This document shows positions 44,089 through 54,874 of a stretch of DNA of 64,000 nucleotides, piece by piece; position 1 is the first letter of the stretch; the number at the start of each line of letters is the position of its first letter. This stretch comes from Motilibacter peucedani (GTDB lineage Bacteria > Actinomycetota > Actinomycetes > Motilibacterales > Motilibacteraceae). Made by a program: the position numbers and the translations under genes. The DNA lies in assembly GCF_003634695.1 (NCBI RefSeq), contig NZ_RBWV01000015.1, forward strand, positions 1 through 64,000, given 5' to 3'. The notes under the pieces were generated by a model. It saw only the letters and a program-made list of their open reading frames with translations. It ran no database searches and was not told the DNA's origin.

Positions 44089-44445
44089 GTGGACTGGGTT
44101 CCCATCGCGTGGCTGGGCGCGCTGTCGTTCGGCTTCGCCGTCTTCTCGCTGGTCTCCGGCGCGCTGTCCGGGCCGCGCCGCTACAACCGCGCCAAGGCCG
44201 AGGCCTACGAGTGCGGCATCGAGCCGACGCCCCAGCCGGTCGGCGGCGGTCGCTTCCCGGTGAAGTACTTCCTCACCGCCATGCTGTTCATCCTCTTCGA
44301 CATCGAGATCATCTTCCTGTACCCCTGGGCGGTCACCTTCGACAGCCTCGGGGTCTTCGGGCTGGTCGAGATGGTGCTGTTCGTCGGCACGGTCTTCGTC
44401 GCGTACGCCTACGTCTGGCGGCGCGGCGGCCTCGAGTGGGACTAG
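44089..44445 (+). CDS. nuoA: NADH-quinone oxidoreductase subunit A
   Basis: A 118-residue membrane subunit of complex I with three hydrophobic segments. The family motif YECGIEPTP with [15 protein letters not shown] is complete; the Cys is in the loop lining the quinone cavity. GTG 44089 has GAGGAG seven bases upstream and gives the normal NuoA length; the longer frame to 44041 would overlap the promoter. It is the first of fourteen nuo genes in standard order, with 55 bases to nuoB. Confidence 0.95.
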   Translation: MDWVPIAWLGALSFGFAVFSLVSGALSGPRRYNRAKAEAYECGIEPTPQPVGGGRFPVKYFLTAMLFILFDIEIIFLYPWAVTFDSLGVFGLVEMVLFVGTVFVAYAYVWRRGGLEWD

Positions 44446-44500
44446 CGGCACCTCAGCTCCAGCACCAGCACCCGACCGAGCACGAAGGCGAGTTCGCACC

Positions 44501-45055
44501 ATGGGTCTCGAAGAGAAGCTGCCGAGCGGCTTCGCGCTGTCGACGGTCGAGGGGCTGGCCGGCTACATGCGCAAGGCCTCGCTCTGGCCGGCGACGTTCG
44601 GCCTGGCCTGCTGCGCCATCGAGATGATGACGTTCGGCGGGCCGAAGTACGACTCGGCGCGCTTCGGCATGGAGGTCTTCCGCGCCTCGCCCCGCCAGGC
44701 CGACCTGATGATCGTCGCCGGCCGGGTGAGCAACAAGATGGCCCCCGTGCTGCGCCAGATCTACGACCAGATGGCCAACCCCAAGTGGGTCATCGCCATG
44801 GGCGTGTGCGCCAGCAGCGGCGGCATGTTCAACAACTACGCCATCGTGCAGGGCGTCGACCACATCGTGCCGGTCGACATCTACCTGCCCGGCTGCCCGC
44901 CGCGGCCCGAGATGCTGCTCGACGCGATCCTCAAGCTGCACGACAAGATCCAGCACACCCCGCTGGGCTCCGACGCCGTGCGCGCCGACCTGCAGGCCGA
45001 GCAGCTCGCCCTCGCCGCCCCGCCCACCAGCGCCCAGCGCGGGCTGCTGCGATGA
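44501..45055 (+). CDS. nuoB: NADH-quinone oxidoreductase subunit B
   Basis: A 184-residue subunit that holds the N2 [4Fe-4S] cluster next to the quinone site. The four ligands are Cys37 and Cys38 (GLACCAIE), Cys103 (MGVCASSGG) and Cys132 (LPGCPPRPE). The C-terminal 30 residues are a variable tail. The stop overlaps the nuoC start as ATGA. Upstream is only a weak AAGG, so translation may depend on the nuoA transcript context. Confidence 0.97.
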   Translation: MGLEEKLPSGFALSTVEGLAGYMRKASLWPATFGLACCAIEMMTFGGPKYDSARFGMEVFRASPRQADLMIVAGRVSNKMAPVLRQIYDQMANPKWVIAMGVCASSGGMFNNYAIVQGVDHIVPVDIYLPGCPPRPEMLLDAILKLHDKIQHTPLGSDAVRADLQAEQLALAAPPTSAQRGLLR

Positions 45056-45798
45056 GCGACGTGCGCGAGCCCTCGACCGCGCTCGAGGCCAAGGACGCGG
45101 GCCAGCAGCCGGAGGCGCAGCCCGACCCCGCCGCGAGCGGCGTGCCCAACGAGGTCTTCGAGCAGCGCCGCGGGTTCTTCGGCGTGCGCAACGGGCCCGA
45201 CACCACCGGCTACGGCGGCCTCGTGCGCCGGGTCCAGCTGCCCGGCTCGAGCGCTCGGCCCTACGGCGGCGTGTTCGACGAGGTCGCCGACGCCCTCGAG
45301 CGGGCCTACCCCCAGCTCGACGAGGCGCTCGAGCGGGTCGTCGTCGACCGCGGCGAGCTGACGTTCGTGGTGCGCCGCACGCACCTGCTGCAGGTGATGC
45401 AGGTGCTGCGCGACGACCCGGCGCTGCGCTTCGAGTTCTGCGCGGGCGTCGCGGGCATCCACTACCCCGAGGACGCCGGCCGCGAGTACCACGCGGTCTG
45501 GCCGCTGCTGAGCATCACGCACAACCGCCGCGTACGCGTGGAGACCACCGCGCCCGCCGCCGACCCGCACGTCCCCAGCGTCGTGCGCGTCTACCCGGGC
45601 GACGACTGGCACGAGCGCGAGGCCTGGGACCTGGTCGGCATCGTCTTCGACGGGCACCCCGCGCTCACGCGCATCCTGATGCCAGACGACTGGCCCGGGC
45701 ACCCGCAGCGCAAGGACTACCCGCTCGGCGGCATCCCCGTCGAGTACCACGGCGCGCAGATCCCGCCGCCGGACGAGCGGAGGTCGTACAGCGGATGA
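45052..45798 (+). CDS. nuoC: NADH-quinone oxidoreductase subunit C
   Basis: A 248-residue subunit of the peripheral arm (30 kDa family). The signature ERE(A)[23 protein letters not shown] is in the second half, followed by [11 protein letters not shown]. The N-terminal 35 residues are Glu/Ala/Pro-rich and variable. ATG 45052 overlaps nuoB, and its stop overlaps nuoD (ATGA). Not fused to NuoD, as expected outside enterobacteria. Confidence 0.96.
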   Translation: MSDVREPSTALEAKDAGQQPEAQPDPAASGVPNEVFEQRRGFFGVRNGPDTTGYGGLVRRVQLPGSSARPYGGVFDEVADALERAYPQLDEALERVVVDRGELTFVVRRTHLLQVMQVLRDDPALRFEFCAGVAGIHYPEDAGREYHAVWPLLSITHNRRVRVETTAPAADPHVPSVVRVYPGDDWHEREAWDLVGIVFDGHPALTRILMPDDWPGHPQRKDYPLGGIPVEYHGAQIPPPDERRSYSG

Positions 45799-47135
45799 GC
45801 ACCACCATGACCGACGGCTACGCGGGCGGCGAGCCCGCCGAGGGCCGCGTCTTCACCGTCTCCGGCGGCGGCGACTGGGACGAGGTGATCAGCGGTGACC
45901 TGGGTAGCGACGTCGGCAACGAGCGCATCGTCGTGAACATGGGCCCGCAGCACCCCTCCACCCACGGAGTGCTGCGCCTGATCCTCGAGATGGAGGGCGA
46001 GACCGTCACCGAGACCCGTCTCGGCATCGGCTACCTCCACACCGGCATCGAGAAGAACTGCGAGTACCGCACCTGGACCCAGGGCGTCACCTTCGTGACG
46101 CGCATGGACTACCTGGCGCCGTTCTTCAACGAGGCCGCCTACGTGCTCGGCGTCGAGCGGCTGCTCGGCATCGAGGACCAGATCCCCGAGCGGGTCAACG
46201 TCATCCGAGTGATGATGATGGAGCTCAACCGCGTCTCCTCCCACCTCGTGGCGATCGCCACCGGCGGCATGGAGCTCGGCGCTCTCACCGTCATGACCAT
46301 CGGGTTCCGCGAGCGCGAGCTGATCCTCAAGGTGTTCGAGACGGTCACCGGCCTGCGCATGAACCACGCCTACTTCCGGCCGGGCGGCCTCGCCCAGGAC
46401 CTCCCGCAGGGCGCGGAGCAGCTGGTGCAGGAGACCGTCGACCTCGTCCGCAGCCGGCTGCACGAGTACGCCGACCTCTGCAACGAGAACTACGTGTTCA
46501 AGGCCCGCACCGTCGGCGTCGGCTACCTCGACCTCACCGGCTGCATGGCCCTGGGCATCACCGGGCCGATCCTGCGAGCCACGGGCCTGGCGCACGACCT
46601 GCGCAAGTCCCAGCCCTACTGCGGCTACGAGGCCTACGACTTCGACGTCGTCACCCGCGACACCTGCGACGCCTACGGCCGCTTCCGGGTCCGCCTCGAC
46701 GAGATCGAGCAGTCGCTCTCGATCGTCGAGCAGTGCCTGGCCCGCCTGAAGCCCGGGCCGGTGATGGTGGAGGACAAGAAGATCGCCTGGCCCTCGCAGC
46801 TCGCGCTGTCCGGTGACGGTCTCGGCAACTCCCTCGACCACATCCGCCACATCATGGGCGAGTCGATGGAGGCCCTGATCCACCACTTCAAGCTCGTGAC
46901 GGAAGGCTTCCGCGTGCCACCAGGGCAGGTCTACACCGCTGTCGAGTCGCCCCGCGGCGAGCTCGGCTGCCACCTGGTCAGCGACGGCGGCACCCGGCCC
47001 TACCGCGTGCACTACCGCGACCCCTCGTTCAGCAACCTGCAGGCGGCGCCGGCCATGACCGAGGGCTCCCAGGTCGCCGACGTCATCGCGGCCGTCGCCT
47101 CGATCGACCCGGTCATGGGCGGGGTGGACCGCTGA
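45795..47135 (+). CDS. nuoD: NADH-quinone oxidoreductase subunit D
   Basis: A 446-residue 49 kDa-type subunit forming much of the quinone pocket. [14 protein letters not shown] and [14 protein letters not shown] are the family motifs, with the conserved His and Tyr of the quinone site nearby. The C-terminal [14 protein letters not shown] and Arg-containing segments complete it. ATG 45795 overlaps nuoC. A second ATG at 45807 is possible. The stop shares its last base with the nuoE start (TGATG). Confidence 0.97.
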   Translation: MSTTMTDGYAGGEPAEGRVFTVSGGGDWDEVISGDLGSDVGNERIVVNMGPQHPSTHGVLRLILEMEGETVTETRLGIGYLHTGIEKNCEYRTWTQGVTFVTRMDYLAPFFNEAAYVLGVERLLGIEDQIPERVNVIRVMMMELNRVSSHLVAIATGGMELGALTVMTIGFRERELILKVFETVTGLRMNHAYFRPGGLAQDLPQGAEQLVQETVDLVRSRLHEYADLCNENYVFKARTVGVGYLDLTGCMALGITGPILRATGLAHDLRKSQPYCGYEAYDFDVVTRDTCDAYGRFRVRLDEIEQSLSIVEQCLARLKPGPVMVEDKKIAWPSQLALSGDGLGNSLDHIRHIMGESMEALIHHFKLVTEGFRVPPGQVYTAVESPRGELGCHLVSDGGTRPYRVHYRDPSFSNLQAAPAMTEGSQVADVIAAVASIDPVMGGVDR

Positions 47136-47956
47136 TGGCGATCAGCGAGCAGGCCCTGGTGCGCCTCGAGGCCGACGCCGCCGAGGTGATCGCGCGCTAC
47201 CCGCGCCCGCGCTCGGCGCTGCTGCCGCTGCTGCACCTGGTGCAGTCGGAGGAGGGCTGGGTGAGCCCCGAGGGCGTCGAGCTGTGCGCCCGCTGGGTGG
47301 GCCTCACCACCGCAGAAGTGACTGCTGTGTCGACGTTCTACTCGATGTACCGCCGCGAGCCCGGCGGCGACTACAACGTCGGCGTCTGCACCAACACCCT
47401 CTGCGGGGTCCTCGGCGGCGACGCCATCCTCGAGCGGCTCGAGAGCCACCTCGGCGTCCACCACGGCGAGACCGCGGGCAACGTGACGCTCGAGCACCTC
47501 GAGTGCAACGCGGCCTGCGACTACGCGCCGGTCGTGATGGTCAACTGGGAGTTCTACGACAACCAGACGCCGTCGAGCGCGGTCGAGCTCGTCGACGCGC
47601 TGCAGGCCGGCACCCCGCCCGCTCCCTCGCGCGGCGTCGGCCGGCTGTGCACCTTCCGCGAGACCGAGCGCGTGCTCGCCGGCTTCGAGGACGGGCTGGC
47701 CGACACCGGCACCGGCTCCGGACCGGCCACCCTGGCGGGCCTGCGGCTGGCGCGCGAGCGCGGCTGGTCCGCGCCCCGGCCCGGCACGACGAGCACGTCG
47801 GCCGACGGGGCAGGGGCGCCTGCGACCGGCTACGGCCGGTCCGGCGGCCCCAGCGGCGACGACGCACCACTGCGTACCGCCGCCTCCGACCCCGCCAACA
47901 CCACGCCCGCCGCTGCCAGCGGCTCCGGCTCCGGCAAGCCCGAGGAGCGTCCGTGA
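47135..47956 (+). CDS. nuoE: NADH-quinone oxidoreductase subunit E
   Basis: A 273-residue 24 kDa-type subunit carrying the N1a [2Fe-2S] cluster; the ligands are Cys85, Cys90, Cys124 and Cys128 (CTNTLC and CNAAC). The thioredoxin-like core ends around residue 200. The remaining 70 or so residues form a Gly/Ser/Ala/Pro/Thr low-complexity tail, making this NuoE longer than most. The start overlaps the nuoD stop, and the nuoF GTG overlaps its stop. Confidence 0.95.
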   Translation: MAISEQALVRLEADAAEVIARYPRPRSALLPLLHLVQSEEGWVSPEGVELCARWVGLTTAEVTAVSTFYSMYRREPGGDYNVGVCTNTLCGVLGGDAILERLESHLGVHHGETAGNVTLEHLECNAACDYAPVVMVNWEFYDNQTPSSAVELVDALQAGTPPAPSRGVGRLCTFRETERVLAGFEDGLADTGTGSGPATLAGLRLARERGWSAPRPGTTSTSADGAGAPATGYGRSGGPSGDDAPLRTAASDPANTTPAAASGSGSGKPEERP

Positions 47957-49275
47957 CCGACCTGCTCACCCCGATGCTGTCGCGCACGTGGGACTCCGAG
48001 CGCTCCTGGTCGCTCGCGGCCTACCGCGACAAGGACGGCTACCGCGGCCTGCACGCCGCGCTGTCGATGTCGCCGGCCGACCTGATCGGCTTGGTCAAGG
48101 ACTCCGGCCTGCGCGGGCGCGGGGGAGCGGGCTTCCCCACGGGCATGAAGTGGGACTTCATCCCCAAGGACGACGGCAAGCCGCACTACCTCGTGGTCAA
48201 CGCCGACGAGAGCGAGCCGGGCACCTGCAAGGACATCCCGCTGATGATGGCCTCGCCGCACCAGCTGGTCGAGGGCGTCGTCATCGCCTCCTACGCGATC
48301 AAGGCGACGCACGCCTTCATCTACGTACGCGGTGAGGTGGCCTCGGTCTACCGCCGGGTGCTGGCCGCGGTGCGCGAGGCCTACGACGCGGGCTACGTCG
48401 GCAACGACATCCTCGGCTCGGGCTACAGCCTCGAGATCGTGGTGCACGCGGGCGCTGGCGCCTACATCTGCGGCGAGGAGACCGCGCTGCTCGACTCGCT
48501 CGAGGGCTACCGCGGCCAGCCGCGGCTGCGGCCGCCGTTCCCGGCGATCGCCGGCCTCTACGGCTCGCCGACGGTCATCAACAACGTCGAGTCGATCGCC
48601 AGCGTCCCGGTCGTCGTGCTCAACGGCGCCGACTGGTTCAAGTCGATGGGCACCGAGAAGTCCGCCGGCGCCACGATCTACTCGCTCTCCGGCCACGTGC
48701 AGAACCCCGGCCAGTACGAAGCCCCGCTGGGCATCACGCTGCGCCAGCTGCTCGAGATGTCGGGCGGCGTGCGCGAGGGCCACGAGCTGAAGTTCTGGAC
48801 ACCTGGCGGGTCGTCGACCCCGCTGCTGACGGCGGAGCACCTCGACGTGCCGCTCGACTACGAGGGCGTCGGCGCGGCGGGCTCCATGCTCGGCACCAAG
48901 GCGCTGCAGGTCTTCGACGAGACGGTGTGCGTGCTGCGGTGCGTGCTGCGATGGACGCAGTTCTACGCCCACGAGTCGTGCGGCAAGTGCACCCCGTGCC
49001 GCGAGGGCACGTGGTGGCTCGTGCAGGCGCTGGCGCGCCTCGAGGCCGGCGACGGCACCGAGGAGGACCTCGACAAGCTGCTGGACCTGTGCGACAACAT
49101 CCTCGGCCGGGCGTTCTGCGCGCTGGGCGACGGTGCGACCAGCCCGATCACCAGCTCCATCAAGTACTTCCGCGAGGAGTACGTCGCCCACTTCGTCAAC
49201 GGCGGCTGCCCCTTCGACCGGGCCGCCTCCACGCTGTTCGCCTCCGACCTCCTCGCCTCCGGAGCAGCACTCTGA
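47953..49275 (+). CDS. nuoF: NADH-quinone oxidoreductase subunit F
   Basis: A 440-residue 51 kDa-type subunit that binds NADH and FMN and the N3 [4Fe-4S] cluster. [13 protein letters not shown] is the NADH/FMN glycine-rich motif, and [12 protein letters not shown] follows. [16 protein letters not shown] gives three cluster cysteines, with the fourth near [14 protein letters not shown] 47953 overlaps nuoE. Its stop joins nuoG as TGATG. Confidence 0.97.
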   Translation: MTDLLTPMLSRTWDSERSWSLAAYRDKDGYRGLHAALSMSPADLIGLVKDSGLRGRGGAGFPTGMKWDFIPKDDGKPHYLVVNADESEPGTCKDIPLMMASPHQLVEGVVIASYAIKATHAFIYVRGEVASVYRRVLAAVREAYDAGYVGNDILGSGYSLEIVVHAGAGAYICGEETALLDSLEGYRGQPRLRPPFPAIAGLYGSPTVINNVESIASVPVVVLNGADWFKSMGTEKSAGATIYSLSGHVQNPGQYEAPLGITLRQLLEMSGGVREGHELKFWTPGGSSTPLLTAEHLDVPLDYEGVGAAGSMLGTKALQVFDETVCVLRCVLRWTQFYAHESCGKCTPCREGTWWLVQALARLEAGDGTEEDLDKLLDLCDNILGRAFCALGDGATSPITSSIKYFREEYVAHFVNGGCPFDRAASTLFASDLLASGAAL

Positions 49276-51830
49276 TGACCGTCACCACCACCAGCGGCGC
49301 CGCCAGCGGGGGCGAGGTCCAGCCCGAGGTCGAGCTGGTCTCGCTGACCATCGACGGGTTCGAGGTCTCGGTGCCCAAGGGCACGCTGATCATCCGCGCG
49401 GCCGAGCTGCTCGGCATCGCGATCCCGCGCTTCTGCGACCACCCGCTGCTCGACCCGGTCGGCGCGTGCCGCCAGTGCCTGGTCGTCGTCAGCGACATGG
49501 GCAACGGGCGCGGGATGCCCAAGCCGGCCGCCTCGTGCACGACCACGGTCATGCCCGGCATGGTCGTCGAGACCCAGCTCGCCTCCCCGGTTGCCGACAA
49601 GGCGCAGAAGGGGGTCATGGAGCTGCTGCTCATCAACCACCCCCTCGACTGCCCGGTGTGCGACAAGGGCGGCGAGTGCCCGCTGCAGAACCAGGCCATG
49701 AGCAACGGGCGCGGCGAGAGCCGCTACGAGGGCGTCAAGCGCACCTACCCCAAGCCCATCCCGATCTCCCCGCAGGTCCTGCTCGACCGCGAGCGCTGCG
49801 TGCTCTGCGCCCGGTGCACCCGCTTCTCCCAGCAGGTGGCGGGCGACCCGTTCATCGAGATGCTCGAGCGCGGCGCGCTGCAGCAGGTGGGCATCTACGA
49901 GAAGCAGCCGTTCGACAGCTACTTCTCCGGCAACACGGTGCAGATCTGCCCGGTCGGCGCGCTGACCGGTGCGCAGTACCGCTTCCGCGCCCGGCCCTTC
50001 GACCTGGTCTCGACTCCTACGGCCTGCGAGCACTGCGCGTCCGGCTGCTCGCTGCGCACCGACAGCCGGCGGGGCAAGGTGCTGCGCCGGATGGCCGGCG
50101 ACGACCCCCAGGTCAACGAGGAGTGGAACTGCGACAAGGGCCGCTGGGCCTTCCAGTACGCGTTCGCGAAGGACCGCATCTCCTCGCCCCTGGTCCGTGA
50201 CGAGTCGGGGGCGCTGGTCCCGACCTCGTGGCCCGACGCCCTCGACGTCGCCGCCCGCGGCCTGGCCGCCGCCCGCGGGCGCGGCGGGGTCGGCGTGCTG
50301 CCGGGCGGCCGGCTCACGCGCGAGGACGCGTACGCGTACGCGAAGTTCGCGCGCGTCGTGCTCGGCACCAACGACGTCGACTTCCGCGCGCGCCCGCACT
50401 CGGCCGAGGAGGCCGCGTTCCTCGGGGCGCTCGTCGCCGGCCGCGGGCCGGCACAGGGCGCGGTCACCTACGCCGACCTCGAGCGCGCCTCCACGGTGCT
50501 CCTCGTCGGGCTCGAGCCCGAGGAGGAGTCGCCCATCCTGCTGCTGCGCATGCGCAAGGCGGTGCGCAAGAAGGGCCTGCGGGTCCTGGCGCTGGCGCCC
50601 TTCGTCACCCGCGGACTGCGCAAGCTGACCGGAGAGCTGGTGCCCACCGCTCCCGGCACGGAGGCCGAGGTGCTCGACGCGCTCGGCGCAGGCGGCGAGC
50701 TGGCCCAGACCGGCGACGCGTTGCGCTCACCGGGCGCCGTGGTGCTCGTGGGCGAGCGGCTGGCCGAGTCGCCGGGTGCGCTATCCGCCGTCGCCCGGCT
50801 GGCCGCCGCCACGGGCGCGCGCGTCGGCTGGGTGCCGCGCCGCGCGGGCGACCGTGGTGCCCTCGACGCCGGCGCGCTGCCCACCCTGCTGCCGGGTGGC
50901 CGCCCGGTCGACACCCCGGAGGCCCGGGTCGACGTGGCCGCCGCGTGGGGGGTCGGCTCGCTGCCCACCGCCGCCGGGCGCGACCTCAGCGCCATCCTGG
51001 CCGCCGCCGCCGAGGGCTCGCTCGCCGGCCTGGTCGTCGGTGGCGTCGACCCCGACGACCTGCCCGACCCCGAGCTCGCCCGCCGCGCGCTCTCGACGGC
51101 CTCCTTCGTCGTCAGCCTCGAGCAGCGGCACAGCGCCGTCACCGCCGAGGCCGACGTGGTGCTGCCCGTGGCCTTCGACGTGGAGCGCGAGGGCAGCTAC
51201 CTCGACTGGGAGGGGCGTCCGCGCGAGTTCGCCACGGTGCTGTCCAACCCCCAGCTCGCCTCGCCGATGCTGCCCGACACCCGGGTGCTGCACCTGCTCG
51301 CCGAGGAGCTGGGGGTCGAGCTCGGCCTGCCCGACGTGCGCAGCGCGCGCGCCGAGCTCGAGGAGCTGGGTCCCTGGGAGGGCAGGCGGACCGCTGCGCC
51401 GGCCGCAGGCGTACCCGCACCTCCGCAGCCCGCAGCGGGCCAGGCGGTCCTGTGCACCTGGCACGAGCTGCTCGACGCCGGCCGCCTCCAGGACGGCGAG
51501 CCGCTGCTCGCCGCCACCGCCCACGTGCCCGTGGCCCGGGTCTCGGCGCCCACCGCGGTCGAGCTCGGCTTCTCCGGCCCCGGTCCTGCTGGCCTCGGCG
51601 AGCTCACCGTCTCGACCGGGCGCGGGTCGCTGACGCTGCCGCTCGTCGTCACCGACATGCCCGACCACGTCGTGTGGGTGCCGACCCGGTCGGCCGGCAG
51701 CGAGGTGCGCAAGGCGCTCGGCGTCGGCAACGGCGCGACCGTCTCGGTCGAGCGCAGGGTCGCGGCGGCCGTGCTCGACGCGCCGGCCGCGGACGCCGCA
51801 GGAGACACCACTCAGGAGGACGCGCTGTGA
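49275..51830 (+). CDS. nuoG: NADH-quinone oxidoreductase subunit G
   Basis: An 851-residue 75 kDa-type subunit. N-terminal ferredoxin domain: [2Fe-2S] ligands around FCDHPLL and GACRQC. The His-ligated cluster is in [17 protein letters not shown], and another [4Fe-4S] is in CVLCARC with a later Cys. CEHCASGC plus a downstream Cys (WNCDKGRW) indicates that the off-pathway N7 cluster is retained. A molybdopterin-oxidoreductase-like domain without cofactor fills the rest. The start is at the nuoF stop, and the stop overlaps nuoH (GTGA). Confidence 0.96.
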   Translation: MTVTTTSGAASGGEVQPEVELVSLTIDGFEVSVPKGTLIIRAAELLGIAIPRFCDHPLLDPVGACRQCLVVVSDMGNGRGMPKPAASCTTTVMPGMVVETQLASPVADKAQKGVMELLLINHPLDCPVCDKGGECPLQNQAMSNGRGESRYEGVKRTYPKPIPISPQVLLDRERCVLCARCTRFSQQVAGDPFIEMLERGALQQVGIYEKQPFDSYFSGNTVQICPVGALTGAQYRFRARPFDLVSTPTACEHCASGCSLRTDSRRGKVLRRMAGDDPQVNEEWNCDKGRWAFQYAFAKDRISSPLVRDESGALVPTSWPDALDVAARGLAAARGRGGVGVLPGGRLTREDAYAYAKFARVVLGTNDVDFRARPHSAEEAAFLGALVAGRGPAQGAVTYADLERASTVLLVGLEPEEESPILLLRMRKAVRKKGLRVLALAPFVTRGLRKLTGELVPTAPGTEAEVLDALGAGGELAQTGDALRSPGAVVLVGERLAESPGALSAVARLAAATGARVGWVPRRAGDRGALDAGALPTLLPGGRPVDTPEARVDVAAAWGVGSLPTAAGRDLSAILAAAAEGSLAGLVVGGVDPDDLPDPELARRALSTASFVVSLEQRHSAVTAEADVVLPVAFDVEREGSYLDWEGRPREFATVLSNPQLASPMLPDTRVLHLLAEELGVELGLPDVRSARAELEELGPWEGRRTAAPAAGVPAPPQPAAGQAVLCTWHELLDAGRLQDGEPLLAATAHVPVARVSAPTAVELGFSGPGPAGLGELTVSTGRGSLTLPLVVTDMPDHVVWVPTRSAGSEVRKALGVGNGATVSVERRVAAAVLDAPAADAAGDTTQEDAL

Positions 51831-53131
51831 ACCACGCGCAGCAGCTGCTCGCCGACGACCCCTGGTGGCTGATCGCCGGCAAGGCCGTCGTGATCTTCGG
51901 CTTCCTGGTGCTCATCACGCTGTTCAACATCTGGTTCGAGCGCCGCGTCGTCGCGCGCATGCAGCACCGCGTCGGCCCGAACGTGCACGGCCCGTTCGGG
52001 CTGCTGCAGTCGCTGGCCGATGGCGTGAAGCTGGGGCTCAAGGAGGACGTGATCCCGAAGGGCGCCGACAAGGTGGTCTTCGTGCTCGCGCCGCTCATCT
52101 CGGTGACGCCCTCGTTCCTGGCCTTCGCCGTCATCCCGTTCGGGCCCGAGGTCTCGGTCTTCGGCGAGCGCACGACGCTGCAGCTGGCCGACTTCCCGGT
52201 CGGCGTGCTCTACGTGCTGGCCATCGCCTCGATCGGCATCTACGGCATCGTGCTGGCCGGCTGGTCGAGCGGCTCGACCTACCCGCTGCTGGGCGGCCTG
52301 CGCTCGAGCGCTCAGATGATCTCCTACGAAGTCGCCATGGGGCTCAGCTTCGTGGCGGTGTTCCTCTTCGCCGGGTCCATGAGCACCTCGGAGATCGTCG
52401 CCGCGCAGCACCGCGTCTGGTACGCACTGGTCTTGGCGCCCTCGTTCATCATCTACTTGATCTCGATGGTCGGCGAGACCAACCGTGCGCCGTTCGACCT
52501 GCCGGAGGCCGAGGGCGAGCTCGTCGGCGGCTTCCACACCGAGTACAGCTCGCTGAAGTTCGCGCTGTTCTTCCTCGCCGAGTACATCAACATGGTCAAC
52601 GTCTCCGCGCTGGCCGTCACGATGTTCCTCGGTGGCTGGCGGGCGCCCTTCCCGCTCTCGCTGTGGGCCGGTGCCAACGAGAACTGGTGGCCGGTGCTGT
52701 GGTTCGTCGCCAAGGTGATGATCCTGATCTTCGTCTTCGTGTGGCTGCGCGGCACGCTGCCCCGGCTGCGCTACGACCAGTTCATGCGGCTGGGCTGGAA
52801 GCGGCTCATCCCCGCGTCGCTGGTGTGGATCCTCGCGGTGGCGACCCTGCGGGTGCTCACCAACGACGACTCGCTCACGAAGACCCAGCGCTACACCACG
52901 GTCGGCATCGCGATCGCCGTGATCGTGGTGGCCTTCGCCGCCTGGGACGTGCTGGCCGGTCGCAAGGAGCCCGACGAGCCCGCCCGGGTGCACCGCGCCC
53001 CGGTCGAGCGCGACCCGTTCGCCGGTGGGTTCCCGGTGCCGGCACTGCCCGGCGAGTCGCACAGCGCCCCGGTGGTCGCGCACGCGCAGCGCACGACCGA
53101 CACTGACGAGCAGGAGGTCACCCATGCCTGA
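51827..53131 (+). CDS. nuoH: NADH-quinone oxidoreductase subunit H
   Basis: A 434-residue membrane subunit at the junction of the two arms, lining the quinone tunnel. [15 protein letters not shown] and [20 protein letters not shown] are the conserved cytoplasmic loops with the acidic and Arg residues of the family. Eight or so hydrophobic segments are visible. The C-terminus has about 70 extra hydrophilic residues, common in actinobacteria. GTG 51827 follows AGGAGG. Its end overlaps nuoI by 8 bases. Confidence 0.97.
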   Translation: MNHAQQLLADDPWWLIAGKAVVIFGFLVLITLFNIWFERRVVARMQHRVGPNVHGPFGLLQSLADGVKLGLKEDVIPKGADKVVFVLAPLISVTPSFLAFAVIPFGPEVSVFGERTTLQLADFPVGVLYVLAIASIGIYGIVLAGWSSGSTYPLLGGLRSSAQMISYEVAMGLSFVAVFLFAGSMSTSEIVAAQHRVWYALVLAPSFIIYLISMVGETNRAPFDLPEAEGELVGGFHTEYSSLKFALFFLAEYINMVNVSALAVTMFLGGWRAPFPLSLWAGANENWWPVLWFVAKVMILIFVFVWLRGTLPRLRYDQFMRLGWKRLIPASLVWILAVATLRVLTNDDSLTKTQRYTTVGIAIAVIVVAFAAWDVLAGRKEPDEPARVHRAPVERDPFAGGFPVPALPGESHSAPVVAHAQRTTDTDEQEVTHA

Positions 53132-53774
53132 GCCCAGCACGACGCCCGAGCCGGGGCTGCTCGACGGGGTCAAGGGCTTCGCCGTCACCTTCGGCACGAT
53201 GTTCCGCAAGCCGGTGACCGAGCAGTACCCCCGCGAGAAGGTGCCGACGGCGCCGCGGTTCCACGGCCGCCACCAGCTCAACCGGCACCCCGACGGGCTC
53301 GAGAAGTGCATCGGCTGCGAGCTGTGCGCCTGGGCGTGCCCCGCCGACGCGATCTACGTCGAGGGCGCCGACAACACCGAGGAGGAGCGGTTCTCCCCGG
53401 GCGAGCGCTACGGCCGCGTCTACCAGATCAACTACCTGCGCTGCATCCTCTGCGGCCTGTGCATCGAGGCGTGCCCGACGCGCGCGCTGACGATGACCAA
53501 CGAGTACGAGCTGGCCGACACCACGCGGGAGAGCCTGATCTACGACAAGGAGGACCTGCTCGGGCCGATGCTGCCGGGCATGGTCGAGGCGCCGCACCCC
53601 ATGGCCGAGGGGACCGACGAGCAGTCCTACTACTCGGGCAGGGTCGCCAGGGCGACGGACGCGCAGATCCGCTACGTTGCCGAGCGCGCCGCCGAGTCGG
53701 CAGGCAGCGGTGCCCCCGGCGCCGAGCCGGCGACCACGGGCGCCACCGCGGCGACCGGGCAGGTCAGCTCGTGA
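53124..53774 (+). CDS. nuoI: NADH-quinone oxidoreductase subunit I
   Basis: A 216-residue subunit with two [4Fe-4S] clusters (N6a, N6b). The ferredoxin motifs are [11 protein letters not shown] (Cys62, 65, 68 and 72) and [11 protein letters not shown] (Cys107, 110, 113 and 117). The C-terminal 40 residues are low complexity. ATG 53124 has CAGGAGG seven bases upstream. The stop overlaps nuoJ (GTGA). Confidence 0.97.
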   Translation: MPEPSTTPEPGLLDGVKGFAVTFGTMFRKPVTEQYPREKVPTAPRFHGRHQLNRHPDGLEKCIGCELCAWACPADAIYVEGADNTEEERFSPGERYGRVYQINYLRCILCGLCIEACPTRALTMTNEYELADTTRESLIYDKEDLLGPMLPGMVEAPHPMAEGTDEQSYYSGRVARATDAQIRYVAERAAESAGSGAPGAEPATTGATAATGQVSS

Positions 53775-54568
53775 CGGGCACCCTGGCAGCCGCGACGACG
53801 TCCAGCACGGAGGCCATCGGCTTCTGGCTGCTCGCGCCGCTCGCGGTGCTCGCCTCGGTCGGCATGCTGCTGGTGAAGAAGGCCGTGCACTCGGCGCTGC
53901 TGCTCGTCGTGACCATGGTGGTGCTCGCCGCCTTCTACCTCGCGCAGAGCGCCCCCTTCCTCGGCGTCGTGCAGATCGTCGTCTACACCGGCGCGGTCAT
54001 GATGCTGTTCCTGTTCGTGCTGATGCTGGTCGGCGTCGACTCCAGCGAGTCGCTGGTCGAGACGATCCGCGGGCAGCGGCTGGTCGGGCTGCTGCTGGCG
54101 CTCGGCTTCGCCGCCATCGTCGTCGGTGCGCTGGGCCGGGCCGCGTTCGGCGACCGCCGTCCCGTCGGGCTCGGAGCCGCGAACGCGCAGGGCAACGTGC
54201 AAGGCATCGCCCAGCTGCTGTTCACCCGCTACGTGTTCGCCTTCGAGGTCACCAGCGCGCTGCTCATCACGGCGGCGCTGGGCGCCATGGTGCTCACCCA
54301 CCGCGAGGCCATGGCCCCGCGCCTGACGCAGCGCGAGCTGTCGGAGGCGCGCTTCCGCAGCTCGACCCACCCCGGGCCGCTGCCGCCTCCGGGCGTCTAC
54401 GCGCGCCACAACGCCGTCGACTTCCCGGCGCTGCTGCCCGACGGCACCACCTCGGACCTCTCGGTCTCGAAGGTGCTGGTCGCCCGCGGCGACGTGCAGG
54501 ACATCCGGCACGGCGCGCACCCGGTGGCCGACGACGTGCGCGAGATCGAGGAGAGCGGACACCCGTGA
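53771..54568 (+). CDS. nuoJ: NADH-quinone oxidoreductase subunit J
   Basis: A 265-residue membrane subunit with five hydrophobic segments. The third contains the conserved [20 protein letters not shown] helix with its flexible pi-bulge Tyr-Thr-Gly. The last 80 residues are a hydrophilic extension. GTG 53771 overlaps nuoI. The nuoK GTG overlaps its stop. Confidence 0.96.
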   Translation: MTGTLAAATTSSTEAIGFWLLAPLAVLASVGMLLVKKAVHSALLLVVTMVVLAAFYLAQSAPFLGVVQIVVYTGAVMMLFLFVLMLVGVDSSESLVETIRGQRLVGLLLALGFAAIVVGALGRAAFGDRRPVGLGAANAQGNVQGIAQLLFTRYVFAFEVTSALLITAALGAMVLTHREAMAPRLTQRELSEARFRSSTHPGPLPPPGVYARHNAVDFPALLPDGTTSDLSVSKVLVARGDVQDIRHGAHPVADDVREIEESGHP

Positions 54569-54864
54569 ACGTCGCCAACTACCTCTACCTCTCGGCGATC
54601 CTGTTCTCCATCGGCGCCGCCGGCGTGCTGCTGCGGCGCAACGCGATCGTCGTGTTCATGTGCGTCGAGCTCATGCTCAACGCGGTCAACCTCTCGTTCG
54701 TCACCTTCGCGCGCATCCAGGGCAACCTCGACGGCCAGATCATCGCGTTCTTCGTGATGGTGGTCGCGGCCGCCGAGGTCGTCGTCGGGCTCGCCGTGAT
54801 CATCACCATCTTCCGTGCCCGCCGCTCGACCTCGGTCGACGACGCGAACCTGCTGAAGTACTGA
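54565..54864 (+). CDS. nuoK: NADH-quinone oxidoreductase subunit K
   Basis: A 99-residue subunit of three transmembrane helices. Conserved membrane glutamates of the proton path are in [11 protein letters not shown] and [10 protein letters not shown]. It has the usual NuoK length. The GTG start overlaps nuoJ, and nuoL begins 10 bases downstream. Confidence 0.97.
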   Translation: MNVANYLYLSAILFSIGAAGVLLRRNAIVVFMCVELMLNAVNLSFVTFARIQGNLDGQIIAFFVMVVAAAEVVVGLAVIITIFRARRSTSVDDANLLKY

Positions 54865-54874
54865 GGACGGACGC

